The notes: generated by a model not told the origin, from the sequence alone. Counted from the stretch's first letter, positions 1 through 14,019 are shown. The stretch: 64,000 nucleotides of DNA from Ecdyonurus torrentis (GCA_949318235.1 OX439131.1:25305903-25369902); one strand, 5' to 3'. Translations and numbers: made by a program.

Positions 1-41
1 TTTGAAAATTAGTTTAACTTTTAAATTCAACGTACTGAACC

Positions 42-158
42 CACAATTGTGATAATATATATTATCATTCAAATTCAGGGCGAGCTTTCCTCATAAGAAT
101 AACATAACAAATTTATCGCGATTTTCAATACAGTAAAATATTATTATCATATCACAGT
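42..158. mobile_element. CACAATTGTGATA MITE family, copy 1
   Basis: Ends CACAATTGTGATAATAT and CAGTAAAATATTATTATCATATCACAG. It carries the family core TTTCCTCATAAGAATAACAT. Confidence 0.55.
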
Positions 159-258
159 ATGTGTACAGCACAAGAATGTTATGAAGTTTCTTTTTGTCTT
201 TTTACTATCTATTAGTTTTTTATAATGTGTTAAAAAAAATCATATTATTTATACTTAA

Positions 259-568
259 AGGAATAGACCAGAGAAAAACATAAGCATTTATATCACAAAA
301 CACTCAGTAGGGGCTACTGTTGCAGTGATCAGTAGCAGTGATCAGAAAATTCGATTTATGCAACCCGCACAACATTTTCATACTAATTTTTTTACATGTT
401 TTTGACGTCATAAACATGAATTTTCAAGCAAATTGCATACTTTACAGTTTTTTCACGCTCTCTTGTGGGGCTACATTAACATTCTGGTAAAAATTGTCAT
501 CAGTTTTGAAGATCCCATTTCATGTTTATTCATTAAAAAGCACATGTTGTTTTATATTGTCAATGGCT
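259..568 (+). mobile_element. TTAA MITE family 1, copy 1
   Basis: Starts AGGAATAGACCAGAG and ends TGTCAATGGCT, flanked by TTAA on both sides (255..258 and 569..572). The interior shares TTTATGCAACCCGCACAACA, GACGTCATAAACATGAA and GGGGCTACATTAACATTCTG with the other four copies. Confidence 0.85.
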
Positions 569-1900
569 TTAATTAAAAAAATAACTATTTTGTTTGATTA
601 TATATCCACTAAATAATATAATGACATGATCATGAAAGACATCATATAGAAAATAATATAACTAAAATAATAAGGTATAGGTGCATACAAAGAAATATTA
701 GAATTGTGCAATAAATTGCATTACATAAATTGCTATACTTTTCAAATAGAGAATTCTTGCAATCACATTTATAGTATAATGAAAGTATGATTCCTAATTA
801 TCTTAAGGACTTTATTGACATATTTAATATGAAAGCAATTACAACAAAGTTTTACACTTTAAAATTGCCTTTTATAATATCAATGACGTATCAAAGTAAA
901 CTATTTTGTAACAAGTTTCCTTACAACACTATACACTGAACTAATTAGTTTAATAATAAAACTATATAATATAATTTCTATAATACACTATACTAGCTAT
1001 GACTTTAGGCAAAACAATAAAAATATGTAATATATATCTATGCGCAAACCTGATTATAACAATTCTATGGTAATGTCATTACAAAAACAAAAAAAAAAAG
1101 TTAATATTTGATTTCAATTTAACCTTTTGTCTCTATTATAATAATGAGTAATTAAAATAGTACATTATTATAATAATGATAATAATAAGTGTTACTATTA
1201 ATTGTAATGTTTTGTGGTCATATTTCACAGCATCACAAAATTTACAGTCTGGTTTTAATTGAGTGAACTATGAGAAATTGTATATAATTTAATAATAGTT
1301 ATACATAATTGCCTTATAAATTAAACAAAAATATATAATTATAAAAAATCTACGTTGACAAAATTTAATAATAAAAAATTATTAACTTGATTTTTTTAGT
1401 ATATTAAAAGTATCATTTAAGTAATATTTAATGTACTTTTGTAGCATTTTGATACTTTGACTTAAAATAAAATGTCACATATTTATATAAAGAGATAGAC
1501 ATAATTATTATATCCTAAAATTTGTCATACATAATTAAAATGCTTTTAAGGCTGATTGCTTTTACAAATTCATTAATTATACCTTTTTTTCCCTTCATTT
1601 CCAGCATATATAAAAATGCTTTAATACATTTTGACTTTTTGAGACTTTTATACATGTATATAATAGTAGCTTTTTAAGAAGTCTTTCTACAGAAAGTTTT
1701 TAACGTTTTAGAAAGTACCAAGCTGTCGCTTTTTCTTACGAACGAGAGCGAGAGAGAGAGAGAAAGAGAAAACAGAGAGTGAGAAAACAGAGAGAGTGAG
1801 AGAGGACGGTTTCTAAAATGTTTACTGCTTCTCATATGAATACCAATGTTTGTTTAAAAAGAAGCTACCTATCTTTCTTCATTTCAGGTTGCTTGTTTGA

Positions 1901-2034
1901 ATGAGAGAGCGAGTGAGCGAGTGAGCGAGAGAGAGAGAGCGAGAGAGCGAGAGAGCGAGAGAGCGAGAGAGCGAGAGAGCGAGAGAGCGAGAGAGCGAGA
2001 GAGCGAGAGAGCGAGAGAGCGAGAGAGAGAGAGC

Positions 2035-2060
<26 letters not shown>
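1901..2060 (+). repeat. (CGAGAGAG)n octamer minisatellite grading into (GA)n
   Basis: About a dozen tandem GAGAGAGC octamers precede a pure GA tract. It produces overlapping open frames on both strands that are low-complexity artefacts. A weaker GA-rich tract lies at 1745..1805. Confidence 0.92.
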
Positions 2061-2065
<5 letters not shown>

Positions 2066-2371
2066 GCAATATAAGACGAGACTCGTAGAAGGAGTTGCTT
2101 TTTTCTTTGTAATTCAAAAAGCCTTATTTTCATTATATAGAAAAAAACAAGAAAGAAAATAAAGTACTTCAAAGTAATTAAAAACTCAATAAGAATAATT
2201 ATGTCTTCGTTTTTGTTATATGCTAAAAATAAAATGTTAAAACAGTGCGACACATTTTTGGTTTTGAAATACATTTGATATATCATAAACATAGACATAT
2301 CAAGATATTATATGTAATGAAATTTGGGTGAATAATTTCTTCATTTGGGTATTATTTTTTAAGTTATAGGC

Positions 2372-2409
<38 letters not shown>
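2372..2409 (+). repeat. (GA)n microsatellite
   Basis: Pure GA dinucleotide run. Confidence 0.95.
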
Positions 2410-2412
<3 letters not shown>

Positions 2413-2525
2413 AGATAATTATTTTGACTTGTTAAAAAAATCATGCCAAATTTATTGATTTATTTTCACCTCCAATCGCCGATTTATACCAATCCAATAT
2501 AATATATACCTATTTAGATTCTAAT

Positions 2526-2630
2526 GGCCCGTTTACATGTTGCAATAGTTTTTAAAGTACGATTAATGTAATTGCATACAAATTGAAAGTTCTATGGATA
2601 TTGCAAATATTGTATGCGTTGTGAACAGGC
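2526..2630. mobile_element. Possible relative of the GGGCTGTTCACA MITE
   Basis: GGCCCGTTTACATGTTGCAA at the left, and at the right GCGTTGTGAACAGGC, form diverged inverted ends resembling those at 54259..54377. Length is similar (about 105 bp). Confidence 0.4.
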
Positions 2631-3405
2631 TATATAAAAAATAATCTGAAAATTGCCAGCATTTTTTATATACAGAATATTCACTGCAAAATGACGATAC
2701 CTAATATCTATTCGATAAGTCATCGATTGTATTGTACAGTATAAATTATAGTAGAGCATCATATTTTATAATGAAGTTACGTGTGTGTAATAATTAACAC
2801 ACAAAATAATGATGGTATAACGAAATTTAGTTGAGAAGTCTCCTTCAATCGTTACAGATTGACTATAATAAAGTTGTAACTTTAACACTTTATATAAGAC
2901 AATATATTTTATACTTTAAGAGCACGAGTAAAGGGTGAAACCATAGTATGTGTCATTTGATACAAAGTGCAAGGGAGGAGATATACACTCTTTCATTCTT
3001 GTGTCGAACCCTTTAGTTATCTATAAACCACGAGATCAAGTAACACTATATTATCAAAATAAACCCTTTTTGTTTTCCCCTATTTTACTGTCTTATATAT
3101 AATAGAAACTTTAAGAAAATCTATAAAGTTAAATTAAAAAAGTTAAGTCCTAATATATAATACTAATTTTTCACTAAATTGGCTTAATTGAATTCTTGAT
3201 AAAAATCGAATTGTTGGTACAATTGTTTATAGCTAAGTTCTTAGGAACTCTAATTTAGAAGGTGAATATACTTTTATTTTTATTTATTTATTTATTATTA
3301 TTTTTTTTTTAGAATAGCACAAGAACCAATATGCTTCCAAAATGGTAGTGACCATTCATCGCTTACGCATTTACTTGTTCCTGAGGTAGTAATGTATACA
3401 GTACA

Positions 3406-3518
3406 CCATGATTGTAATACCACATTTTACCATTCAATAATATGACCTTTATTTGCAATATTATTCTTATGAAAAAAAACCGTCAATAATTTAAATCGTA
3501 AAATAGAGTACGATAACC
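3406..3518. mobile_element. CACAATTGTGATA MITE family, copy 2 (diverged, reversed)
   Basis: Contains ATTATTCTTATGAAAAAAAAC (core in reverse) between CATGATTGTAATACCACATT and CGTAAAATAGAGTACG ends. Confidence 0.45.
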
Positions 3519-4282
3519 TAGAGAAAGTCTAAATTGAATCATGAATAAATAATAACCATAAAATTTATTTAATACAAGCTGTTACTGCAAAAGAATTTCT
3601 TGCTATCTTTCTTTGAAATTGAAATAATTTATTTCAATACAATTTTATTTCATTCTTTGATGTATATTTTATACTAATTGATTTTTATTTAACCTTATAC
3701 GTACTATTGATTTTGTAAACTAAAGATATATTGTTATAAAGCTGGATATCACTGCATTACAGTCTGAAGACGATCATTAAAGATTTACATTATTGAACCA
3801 ATATCTGTCATAAATAGAGACCGGATTTAATGTTTTCAGCATTTTTTTTCTGTCATAGTTAGGTCACTTTTAGTAAAAAATGAGTGCGAATTTTTATGAC
3901 AGAAAACAAACAAACATTTTTAACATTTTTCCCAAAAATTCAACATTTTTCAACATTTTCCCAACATTTTTTGCTAAAAAAATCACATTTTTGTGTGACA
4001 TTTTTGTAAAAAAAAATCAACATTAAATCTCTAGTTATAAATCTCTTACTTGTATCAACAATTTCTCTTAAAAGAATATTATACTCAAAATAAACGAATA
4101 AACAATGAGATGGGACCATCATACAACGTACCTATTGGTTCCCTTAAGAGGCCGTTTTACTCTCTATACGCCGTCTGCTCGCTGCCCATATAACTCAATG
4201 TAAACGTAATTCCAATATTTCTCCGCAACTACTTAACATAGAGGTGTCAAATTTTCAACACATCATTACAACAATATTATCT

Positions 4283-4385
4283 AGGTGCCCATCATAGAAC
4301 TTTTTGATATTTTTTCCCCGTTCTGTTTTTACGTAATTAATTTTTTGCTATTAAGTTTTAGAAAAAAGTTCTATGATGGGCACCT
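4283..4385. repeat. Short palindromic element, TIR AGGTGCCCATCATAGAAC
   Basis: AGGTGCCCATCATAGAACTT at 4283 recurs inverted at the right end (about 4364..4385), enclosing about 60 nt of A+T-rich sequence. It lies inside the 1.84-kb TTAA element. It could be a small MITE or a subterminal repeat. Confidence 0.6.
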
Positions 4386-4888
4386 TCGTTTTTTTATAAG
4401 CTTTCCAATGGTGTAAGAATTGTTTCAATCCGATGTTTAATTAATTCATTACAGCGGAAGTCGATTGTTATATTTTATTTTATAATTTGATTTTTTTGAT
4501 ATGCGTATTGATGCGCCTCTGTTGGTCACTTGAAGAATAACTTAGAGTTGAGTAATTTTTCAATATTTTCTATACTTCTATATTCTATTACTGTCAAGAA
4601 GTGTATGAAGGTCAGCTCAGTAAACACAGCGGATGTTATATAAAATATTATCGCGTATGATATCAGAGTATTATTATAAAGAGGTGAATGAGAAAAAAGT
4701 AGCTTAGAGTTGCTGGCTAGGCAAAGAATCTTATTCAATAATCCGTAATGTTGGGACCTTATATAATTATTATACATATACTATGATTAGTAATTACGAG
4801 TTATGGTCAAGCAAAGCTTTTATCTTTACGAATATTTATTTGAAATTTATTATTAGTTTAAAAAATAATTATAATAAAATAATGTTTT

Positions 4889-4927
<39 letters not shown>

Positions 4928-5451
4928 TAAAAATGGAATTGATTGAAAGGATCCAGCATTTTGTTAACTAATTGTTTATTAATTAATATTGTGCTATCAT
5001 TTTATAATATAAAATTAGTCATTTCATTAAAAAAAAACAGATTAAAAAGTATTTTCACGATATTTTTATATTTACGTGCCACAAATGAAATTAAAATTAT
5101 AAAAAATAATATGATATAAACTAAAATAAAAACTTAAAAGGAAATAATTTGACACTGATCTCCAAAGGGCGATCGACACACTTATTATAAAAGAAAAGGG
5201 ACATATAAATTATTTGAATGCAATATCACTTTTTTTATTTTTTTAATATTGCTTTTTATGAAATAAAGTGCGTCGGTTACATTTCGGAGATCAACGCCAA
5301 TATATTATTATTACTTTTTTAATTTATATGGTATTATTTATTAATTATTATTATTGTAATTCTATTATGTACAGTTGCACGTAAATAACTATAAAAGCTT
5401 TTTTGATAATTTTTTATTGTAATTTACACATTATCATTTTTGAAGAAAAGC

Positions 5452-5670
5452 ACACGGAAATAATAAATTACGAAATTGATGGTCTATTTATGTCATTATA
5501 GCATAAATAATAGTAAATTAGAACAACATAACTTATTGTGTTGTACAAAATAATAATTATGCTATTTTAACACAGTAATTATGCAGGGTATCATAAATTA
5601 TGCCGTATCGAACAAATTGTGCTGAAATTGAGCTATAGCATAATTATTACGTAGTTATTTTTGTCCGTGC
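5452..5670. mobile_element. MITE candidate with ACACGGAAATAATAAATTACG-like termini
   Basis: The left end ACACGGAAATAATAAATTAC is imperfectly repeated inverted at the right end (CGTAGTTATTTTTGTCCGTGC). A related terminus occurs at 48834..49043. The interior is rich in CATAATTTATGC-type motifs. Confidence 0.4.
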
Positions 5671-6571
5671 ATATTGAATATTATTATGCGATTTCTTTTC
5701 CTTTTCGTTATTATATGATTATATAAGAATTTTCACTAACTTTTCTTAGATTCAATATTATGAAAAATATTTTCTTCCTTCATTGCAAGAATCTGGCTTG
5801 ATTATTTGAAACCTGTTATCACTGCCTTACATACCAATCTATCGTATTCGTTTCCTGTGATTATTAGTCACTCTGATGACGTATGACCACTCGATTTCAG
5901 TCATTTAAGTTTCCTGCCTTATCTTAGATTTTGATCTTTTAGACAGTTTGTTTACATTTATATTTTTCAGAGAGTAAAACGGCCTCTTAAGGTTTGTATT
6001 CAGATGGCTTGCATCTCAAAATCTAAAAAGAGAACTTTGAAACTTTAGGATGACATTTGAAAGTTAATAGTAACAGCTACCTATGATAAAATTTTCAGAA
6101 CTCGTGACCATCAGATAAGAGAGAAAATAATTAATGAAATTAACATGGATTCTTATGGGACTAAAATTTCAAAAAAATCCTAATTTAAAATCTAGCATAG
6201 TGACCCCCCCCCCCCTAATTTTTATATTTTTGAAGATATATCCTATCCTTGTATCACTGCAAAATTTCAGATTTTTCTTTCTTTACAACTTTTTAGTTAA
6301 ATCCCGTAATACCTGATTTCCCGCGCCTTAACCCTTTTACAAACTGAGGTTAAAAATAATTGTAAAGTAAGCAACTTTTGAAATTTATGACAGAATTCCC
6401 TCAACAGTGGCAGATACACGCCTAAAAAATAGGAACATTTTATTCCCTGGTCATTATGTACATATTAAAAAACTTTATTTTAAAGTGCTTCTGGTCTACA
6501 ATAGAAATTGTAAAGCCTACTTTACGAGTTTTTATTCCCTGTTTGTGAGGGGGTTAAGAGGATGTCCCATC

Positions 6572-6690
6572 TTATGATAAGTTATGGAAAAATATTTAAA
6601 TTTTAAAATAAATTCCACACTTTTTTTCTCATAAGAATAATATTTCAAATTTAGCGTGAATCTTAGAATGTTATATAACAATCGTATGTA
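6572..6690. mobile_element. CACAATTGTGATA MITE family, copy 3 (diverged)
   Basis: Core TTTTTTTCTCATAAGAATAA followed by TTCAAATTTAGCGTGAATCT. The ends are poorly conserved. It lies 12 bp left of the 6702 MITE. Confidence 0.4.
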
Positions 6691-6701
6691 TACGCTACAC
6701 A

Positions 6702-6904
6702 CAATGTCACTTACATGTTTTCCAACTCTTGGCACTTTTTTTTACGTCCACGGGGAACACTATCACTATTTTAGTCGACACTTGGACTATAATATATAAG
6801 CTTACATATGGCTTCATTTTAGTTACAGGTGTCAATCAAGAGTGTCGCATTGTCGTTTATGGACTACGCAGTATAGAGAGTTGGAAGACATGTAAGTGAC
6901 ATTG
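6702..6904. mobile_element. 203-bp MITE with 27-bp inverted ends
   Basis: CAATGTCACTTACATGTTTTCCAACTCT at the left recurs inverted at the right with a single visible mismatch. The interior is unrelated to the arms. No clear target duplication. Confidence 0.75.
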
Positions 6905-7576
6905 GCATAAGTGAAACTATTATTATACATACTATTTATTTTAAAGTTGTTTTTGGTCTCTCAAACAATGAAAATTTACTATGAGTTTATGATAATAAAT
7001 TTTGTAGCACACGATGATCGTATCATGTACAATTAGTTGACAAATTTTAAACATAGATTGGAAGCATTAAATAAAACAATGTCTATACAATTTCAATGGG
7101 ATAATATATTTTATAAGTATGTATATATTATAAAATAAAAACAAAAACTTTATAACTCTAAGACTTGGCTACTTAAAACGAAGTACTATAACTTATAAGT
7201 AAATATGCCTAAAAGGCTTTTGCCCACTTCTATATTATAAAGCTAAGTTTATGTAGGCAGTTTAAAGCATCAGACAAAATTATATGCCTCTCTTGTGTAT
7301 GTGTTAACTGTTAACCACATGGTTTAAATATAAATTTGAGATAATAATTTACGGCTTCATTAAATTAAGATTTTAGAAATAATCTTTCGTAACAAAGAAA
7401 CGTGACATATAGTGTTCAAGACTTAAATTAAGTTGCTTTTTCTTCTAAATTAAAATAGAATTTTGGAATATATAGTCTATAAGAATCGAAACAAAGATTT
7501 TTTTATTATTTTTTTATTTTCTTAAATAACCTTTCTTTATAGGTCAGAATTTAAAAATTTATAAAGCAATGCTTAA

Positions 7577-7902
7577 AGGCATAGAACATTTTGAACAAAA
7601 AAGGTTTGTAGTATCGTAACAAACCTGAAAATTAACGTTGATTTGGCCGGAGTCATTGATTTCTAATTTATTTACCATTAACATAATGACGTGAGCGAGC
7701 AATAACGTCACAGCTTGCTTGTTTTACCAGGCAAGTTTTACCAGGTTGTGGAGCAGGTGAGCTGTGACGTCAGTGCCCGCTCGCGCCATTTTGTGAATGG
7801 AAAATAAATTAGAAATCAATGACTCCGGCCAAACCAACGTTGATTTTCAGGTTTGTTAGGTTAGGATATTACACAACTTTTTTGTTCAAGGTGTTCTACG
7901 CC
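7577..7902. mobile_element. Palindromic TTAA MITE family 2, copy 1
   Basis: Starts AGGCATAGAACATTTTGAAC after TTAA (7573..7576) and ends GTTCAAGGTGTTCTACGCC. It is a nearly full-length palindrome: the TTTGGCCGGAGTCATTGATT region and its complement enclose a centre rich in TGACGTCA-type and GCTCGCG motifs. The right TTAA has decayed. Confidence 0.82.
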
Positions 7903-8077
7903 AAACAGAAATTACTGTCAAAAAACAGTTTGCGTTATTTTAAAGATATTAATAAATAAATTTGTAATAACAGAAGTAGTTAAGTTTTCTAACGTTACTT
8001 ACAACCAAAATATAATAATATATTTATTAACTAAATATTTTTTTAATAGAAAAACGGTACAATGTGATGTGATAAAA

Positions 8078-8118
<41 letters not shown>

Positions 8119-9269
8119 ACATGTTATGTTTAAATGTTTTTGATAACAAGGCCTTTTATTTTAATTGAGATAAAATATATTTATGTAACATACTGTACTA
8201 TGATGTATGTACCAATGATGTATCTTATTCCATATATAAGTAAAGAGTTACTTTACTTTAAGAAAATTTTGTTACTAGAATCAAAGTAAAATATTTTAGC
8301 ATAAAAGTAATTTTTATTAAAAATGTAATTCATATGGAGCAATATATTTTAAAAGAAAAAAAAAATGTAAAAAATTAAAAGAAAAACAAAAATCTGAAAG
8401 GTGTTATCAATAATGAACAGGGTAAGACTTATCATGGTAAAAAAAATTACGTGCAAGTAAGAAAAAGTAAGAAAAAAAAAATTGCGAAGAAAAAATTATT
8501 TGACACACGGAAATGTCAAGCTGGCGTCGGCACGAACTCATAGCGTTAGTTCTTACTGGGGAAACTTCATCTTTCAAACTCGTACAAGACGTGACTACAA
8601 GAGAAAAATGAATCTTTACCTCTGAAACTTATTTTAGACAAGTAAATTCAGTACTACGTAACAAAAAGTACGCAAAGAAAAAAAAAATATTTTTTAATTA
8701 ATTTTATGATTTGAAATTCATAAAACTAGTTTGCATTAATGTTACTTTCAAATAAATTATGTAAAAAAAAAAAACTTAATGCTTGTGACAAACTAGTAGA
8801 AAAAAAAAAGACGTTTTAGTAATGCAAAAGTTTTGAACAAATACATGTTATAATTATTATTATTATAGTAAAAGAGAAGGGTGGTGGTAAAATCTCTCTG
8901 TGTGGGCGTGTTTTTTTAATTATAAAACTCTTCTCACCACACGGTAAACAAGTATAGTGGTATTCATAATAATAGACCCTCTTGAATACTATTCAACTCG
9001 TATAATATAAAAGCAGACACTTATTATTTTAAATGATGCTTTACTTTAACCAGATTTTATTTCAACACAATCTCTACTACAAATAATATTATACGATACC
9101 ACATTCAATTGTAAACTTTTGTATTCAAACAGTAACATACTTATAAGATTTTTTTTTTAATTGATTTAACCCTTTGCAAATTTATGGAAATTATTATTAT
9201 TGATATAGTTAAGCGTAAAGTTAGAAAAGTTCTGATTAAAATTTCAAATTTATCAGTCACTTATTCTAA

Positions 9270-9300
<31 letters not shown>

Positions 9301-10645
9301 CGCTATTCAACTTGAAAAAAAGATTTCTTTTTAAACTCCTTATTGTGTCCTCAAATGTATATATAGCTCTTCCTTTAAAGCACGGTATTTTTTGAAAAGT
9401 ATTTTTTTTTATCAAGATTTTGATTGGTTGATATCATAAGCTTCAACTCTGACATTGAAGTTAATTGAAGAATTTCATCTCTCTCTCTCTCTCTTGCAAA
9501 AGCTTTGATTCCTCAGGAGTATTAAAGCCGATTGAAATTAAAGTTTAGATATTTTTTTTAGATATATTTTTCATTCAAGTGTGCAGAGTATGATACACTC
9601 AGTTTCTTTTTATATTATATACATTGAACTATACCATAGAAATTTTATACATTCGATCTAACTTCAAAAATGTAATTCGTTTATTTATATTATTATATTA
9701 AAAAGTAACAACTTTTAAAATTCCTATATTATGGAAAGAAAAGAACAACTTTTTATTTTGTATTACACATTGAAAACTAATATATTTACAATATAGAATT
9801 AATAAACGTAAGTTTAAAATTAGTGTTACGCTGCTATGTGGCATTAATTTTCATACGAACAAAGTTGATGGCTTGCTTTCTAGTACATTAATTAAAATAA
9901 TAAAAATAATTTGTTTACCTTAATAAATATAATTAATATATATTGATTTTTTTTTATAAAATAATGGGGAAAAATCAATTGGTAGAATTTTATTTTTTAC
10001 GGGAAACTCACATCAGCAAATAAAAAGCATTTATTTATATATTTTTTATATATATATTATAAATAATATAAAATACGCAATATACTTCCTTGTGTATTTA
10101 ACGTTTATGTAGAAATATAAAAGTGTAGAAATATAAAATTAGGTTGTTTTTAATTTAATAAAAATAATTATATAATATTGACAAAAATTGAAAAGACAAA
10201 TATATATTATATGGTATGAATTAAAATGGTTATATAAAAAAAATTAAGTACAGTTTTATGAAAAGGAAAATATTTTATATTTACTGTATACAACCTATGG
10301 TGGCGGAAATAAATATAGCTAAAGGCTCTTATTTATTTAAGACTAAAGCTTAAATGTTATGCAATCCGCGTAAACATGAATAAATAAACATTCAAAGACC
10401 AAACTCTCTCTCTCTCTTTCTCTTTCTTTTGAGTTTATTATTCGTATAAAAGTTGATTACAAGTTTTTCGTCTTTAATATAATTTTGTAAGTCAATGCAC
10501 GATGTCTAAATCAATTGATGTCACATTTAACTTTGTTCGTTTTAAGTTTTAAAAATAAACGGGGATCGTTATAATTATATTTGAGGAACGCAACTTTATC
10601 CTTTTAAATAACGAAACTTTTACCTTGTTGTTCTCGTTGTAATAT

Positions 10646-10780
<135 letters not shown>

Positions 10781-11321
10781 GTTACTTTCAGTTTACACAA
10801 TTACGCTGAAGCTATATATGAACAGTACAGAAGATAAAGTTTAAAACGATATTGAAAACAAACGTTTTCCTAAATGCCAAAGTAAATGTTATATCATTGA
10901 CAAACAGAAATGCTTTTGATCAATTTTCCTTTAATTACATTTTGAGCACATTTTATCAGTGCGCATTACATATTGTTATAATATAATATTATACACATAT
11001 AATAACGTTTTTGAATGTTTATTTTGTAAGTATTTAAATTAACAAAGTTTACAATTTCCTCCTACAAATATATTTTTAATCATTTAGTTTTACATTTTAT
11101 AATTTTTTTAATTTATTTTTTAAGTATTATATTCTTATAAAAATTGCTTTTCTTTTTTTTTTAAAGAAGTTTTTAATAGAAACTTTATATTACATAAAAA
11201 AATGTATTTTATATAAAATGCGACACCTTAATGGCTTCATTAAAAATCTGCTTACAAAACTGTGACCTCGTATTATAAAGCTCATTTCAAGCTTCACAAG
11301 GGACGTTAGGAGAGACACACG

Positions 11322-11322
<1 letters not shown>

Positions 11323-11405
<83 letters not shown>

Positions 11406-11434
11406 CTCTCTGTTCCGAGCAAAAGAAAAAGAAC

Positions 11435-11481
<47 letters not shown>
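11323..11481. repeat. Facing (CT)n and (GA)n tracts
   Basis: A CT run (11323..11402) is followed after about 36 nt by a GA run (11439..11481). The two runs are complementary and could fold into a hairpin of about 43 bp. Confidence 0.93.
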
Positions 11482-11485
<4 letters not shown>

Positions 11486-11785
11486 TTAAAAGTAAGTTTT
11501 GTTCTCTCTTCCCCTTCCCCTCACTACTGCAGTAATCAAGTTCAACTTAAGAATAAACCTCATCAGCATGTAACAAAATATTGGATAATATACGTAATCT
11601 GTGGTAACATAATAGTCTTGTTTTATTAATAACGTAAAAAGTATGTACAGTACCTGAAACTTTTGGAATTGACTATATATACCCATGGTATTATACATAT
11701 ATTATGTTTCCATGGTCCATATTTATTTATCATAATACAATCAAGTTGTCTGTCAACTTAATCACTTGTTTACTACAAAGTAACT

Positions 11786-11819
<34 letters not shown>

Positions 11820-12368
11820 ATAAACTTGATCGTTACACTTGGGTTACTCATTATTCTCATTAACTACTGTATAACCTATGGGGAAAAAACTAACGAGCAA
11901 AACTTTTTTTTTCATGTATTAAAGAAATGTAAACTCCATAGAAAAAAAAAATGAAAAGATTTACATAGGAAAAAATATAATTTGTTAAGACTTTTATTGG
12001 CATGGTGAAATAGAATAATAGAATCGAGGAGAAAGACAGAGAGGAAAGTACCATTGACTTAAAAAAAAAATAAAAAAAGAGTTGTTGATGAAAAGAAAGA
12101 AAAAGTTTTCTTCCCCAAGCTATAACAAACTCTTAAAAAAATTATATTTCTTGTTCATTCTTATTTTTAACAATTTTCATCTACAATTTCACGCGGTTGC
12201 ATTAATATTAACGATTCAAACAACTGAACAAGATGGTTTTATTCGTCTTTTCTTTGCCTCGAGTATTCATTTAGCTATGAAAAAAAGCAAGTAAAGAAAA
12301 AAGAAAAAGATTTGAAAACGACAACTGATTAGCTACAAGTTTCGATATTCTTTCCCAAACAGTTTAAC

Positions 12369-12369
<1 letters not shown>

Positions 12370-12447
<78 letters not shown>
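12370..12447 (+). repeat. (GA)n microsatellite
   Basis: GA run of about 77 bp. A shorter one lies at 11790..11816. Confidence 0.96.
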
Positions 12448-12449
<2 letters not shown>

Positions 12450-13622
12450 AGGTGATGAAATCGAGTGGAATAAGAGGCACAGAGAGGAAGAAGAAGAAGA
12501 GAGAAGAAAAGAACTCTTTAAACCCTCGAGCTTCTATATAGAATTTTTTTTCGTAGTTCTTTCTTTAACTTAAAGAAAAAAAATATATATACATAATAAT
12601 ATTGGGAAAAAACGGAAATGATATTGAAGTATTCAAACCTGATTACCTAAAGAAAGAAAAGGGAAACGGTCAGAGATATATAATGTAAACTTTTTTTTCT
12701 CTCTTTCTTCTCCACGCTGTTACTTAATGAATTGGATATAAGTTAAGTTAAACTGTCTATAGTTTATCAGGCACCTAGACTTACTGTCTACCAACTTACG
12801 TAAAAGTAAAGAAAGAGAAAGAAAGAAAAGCTGACTTCAAAAAAGTGACTTATCCAAGAGTAACACTGAACTTCTCATTGATCTTAATATTCCCAAAAGA
12901 ATCTAATATATTGAAAAAAATTATTATATCGACAGATTTTTTTTTTGTCATTTCTTAGAAAAAAAGTCTTCTAAATTTTTATTTTTTTGGTATTAAATCA
13001 TAAAAATAATGCATTAAATAAAGTATGATTGATATCTTCAATTTTTATCATAGAGTTAGAATGATTTATTTAAGTCTATATAGCACAATATGAGAAAGTT
13101 TATATATAATAGAAAAGTTCAAAAAGAAATATTGAAAATAAAAAATTGACATGTGATTATTATAAATTTTATACTGAATAGAAAATAAGTTATTTTTATC
13201 ATAACTTGAAATACATTTCATAACAAAAATAAATAACAGTTTGTTATATATTATAAGTTGCTAATAATTTAAATGTATCATACATTTTTCATGCCAATAT
13301 AAATTACAAACTAAATTTCTATACATCAAAGTTGTTGATCAAAATGTAAATATTTAAAAGTTGACAATTTTTATTTATTCACTAAATATTTATTATATGT
13401 ACTGTATAATAAAATAATTCAAGGAACTAAATAAATAATCCTTTTTGATTTTTACAGTAGTTTTAATATTTTACTACGTAAATATTTATTTATTTTATTT
13501 TATTTTTTTTTTTTACTTTCAATTTAAACTAACCCTGTGATTTTAGGTTTTAAAATATAATATATTTTAAGCATATATATAAGCATAATATATAAAGCAT
13601 ATTATGCTTTATATTATATTAA

Positions 13623-14015
13623 GGGGGTAGGTGACCGACTGATATCTCGCAAACTAGGACGGTTGCGAATAATAATATTAACACAAAGTAAAGAAGAAAT
13701 GTTACTTAAAAATTTAGTTATGTCAAACATGTGAAAACACGATCAAATATTAAAGTTATTACACTTTAAATATAACATGTAAACGTGGAAATTCAAATTT
13801 GAGCGGGAAATTTTAGTCAAATTAGAAACTTTTTTACAATTAAAAATATCATTAAAATTTTTATTGGTATGAAAAAATTATATTTTAAATTTACTTTGTT
13901 TTATTTGATAATTATAATGTTTGTTTTATTGGAATTAAATCATGTACAAAAAATTATTGGGAAAATATAGTTGTTCTTTTAGCGATTTCCGGTCCAAGTC
14001 GGTCCCCCCACCGCC
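13623..14015. mobile_element. TTAA MITE family 3, copy 1
   Basis: Starts GGGGGTAGGTGACCGACTG and ends AAGTCGGTCCCCCCACCGCC, with TTAA at 13619..13622 and 14016..14019. The interior is A+T-rich and differs from the two other copies, so this may be a subfamily that shares only the termini. Confidence 0.75.
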
Positions 14016-14019
14016 TTAA

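Larger units (their letters stand above)
4148..5986. mobile_element. 1.84-kb TTAA-flanked non-autonomous DNA transposon
   Basis: The perfect 18-bp terminal inverted repeats GAGGCCGTTTTACTCTCT (4148..4165) and its complement (5969..5986) are each flanked by TTAA (4144..4147 and 5987..5990). TTAA duplication is characteristic of piggyBac-type transposases. The interior has no transposase-like frame, only frames of 60-80 codons, a poly-A tract, a short palindrome (4283..4385) and a possible nested MITE (5452..5670). Only one copy is present in the window. Confidence 0.75.

Noticed and set aside
1879..2298. Long Ser/Leu and Arg/Glu repeat frames on both strands
   Set aside because: They are translations of the (CGAGAGAG)n/(GA)n tract. 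The same applies to frames over the tracts at 10644, 21039..21375, 25259 and 61532.
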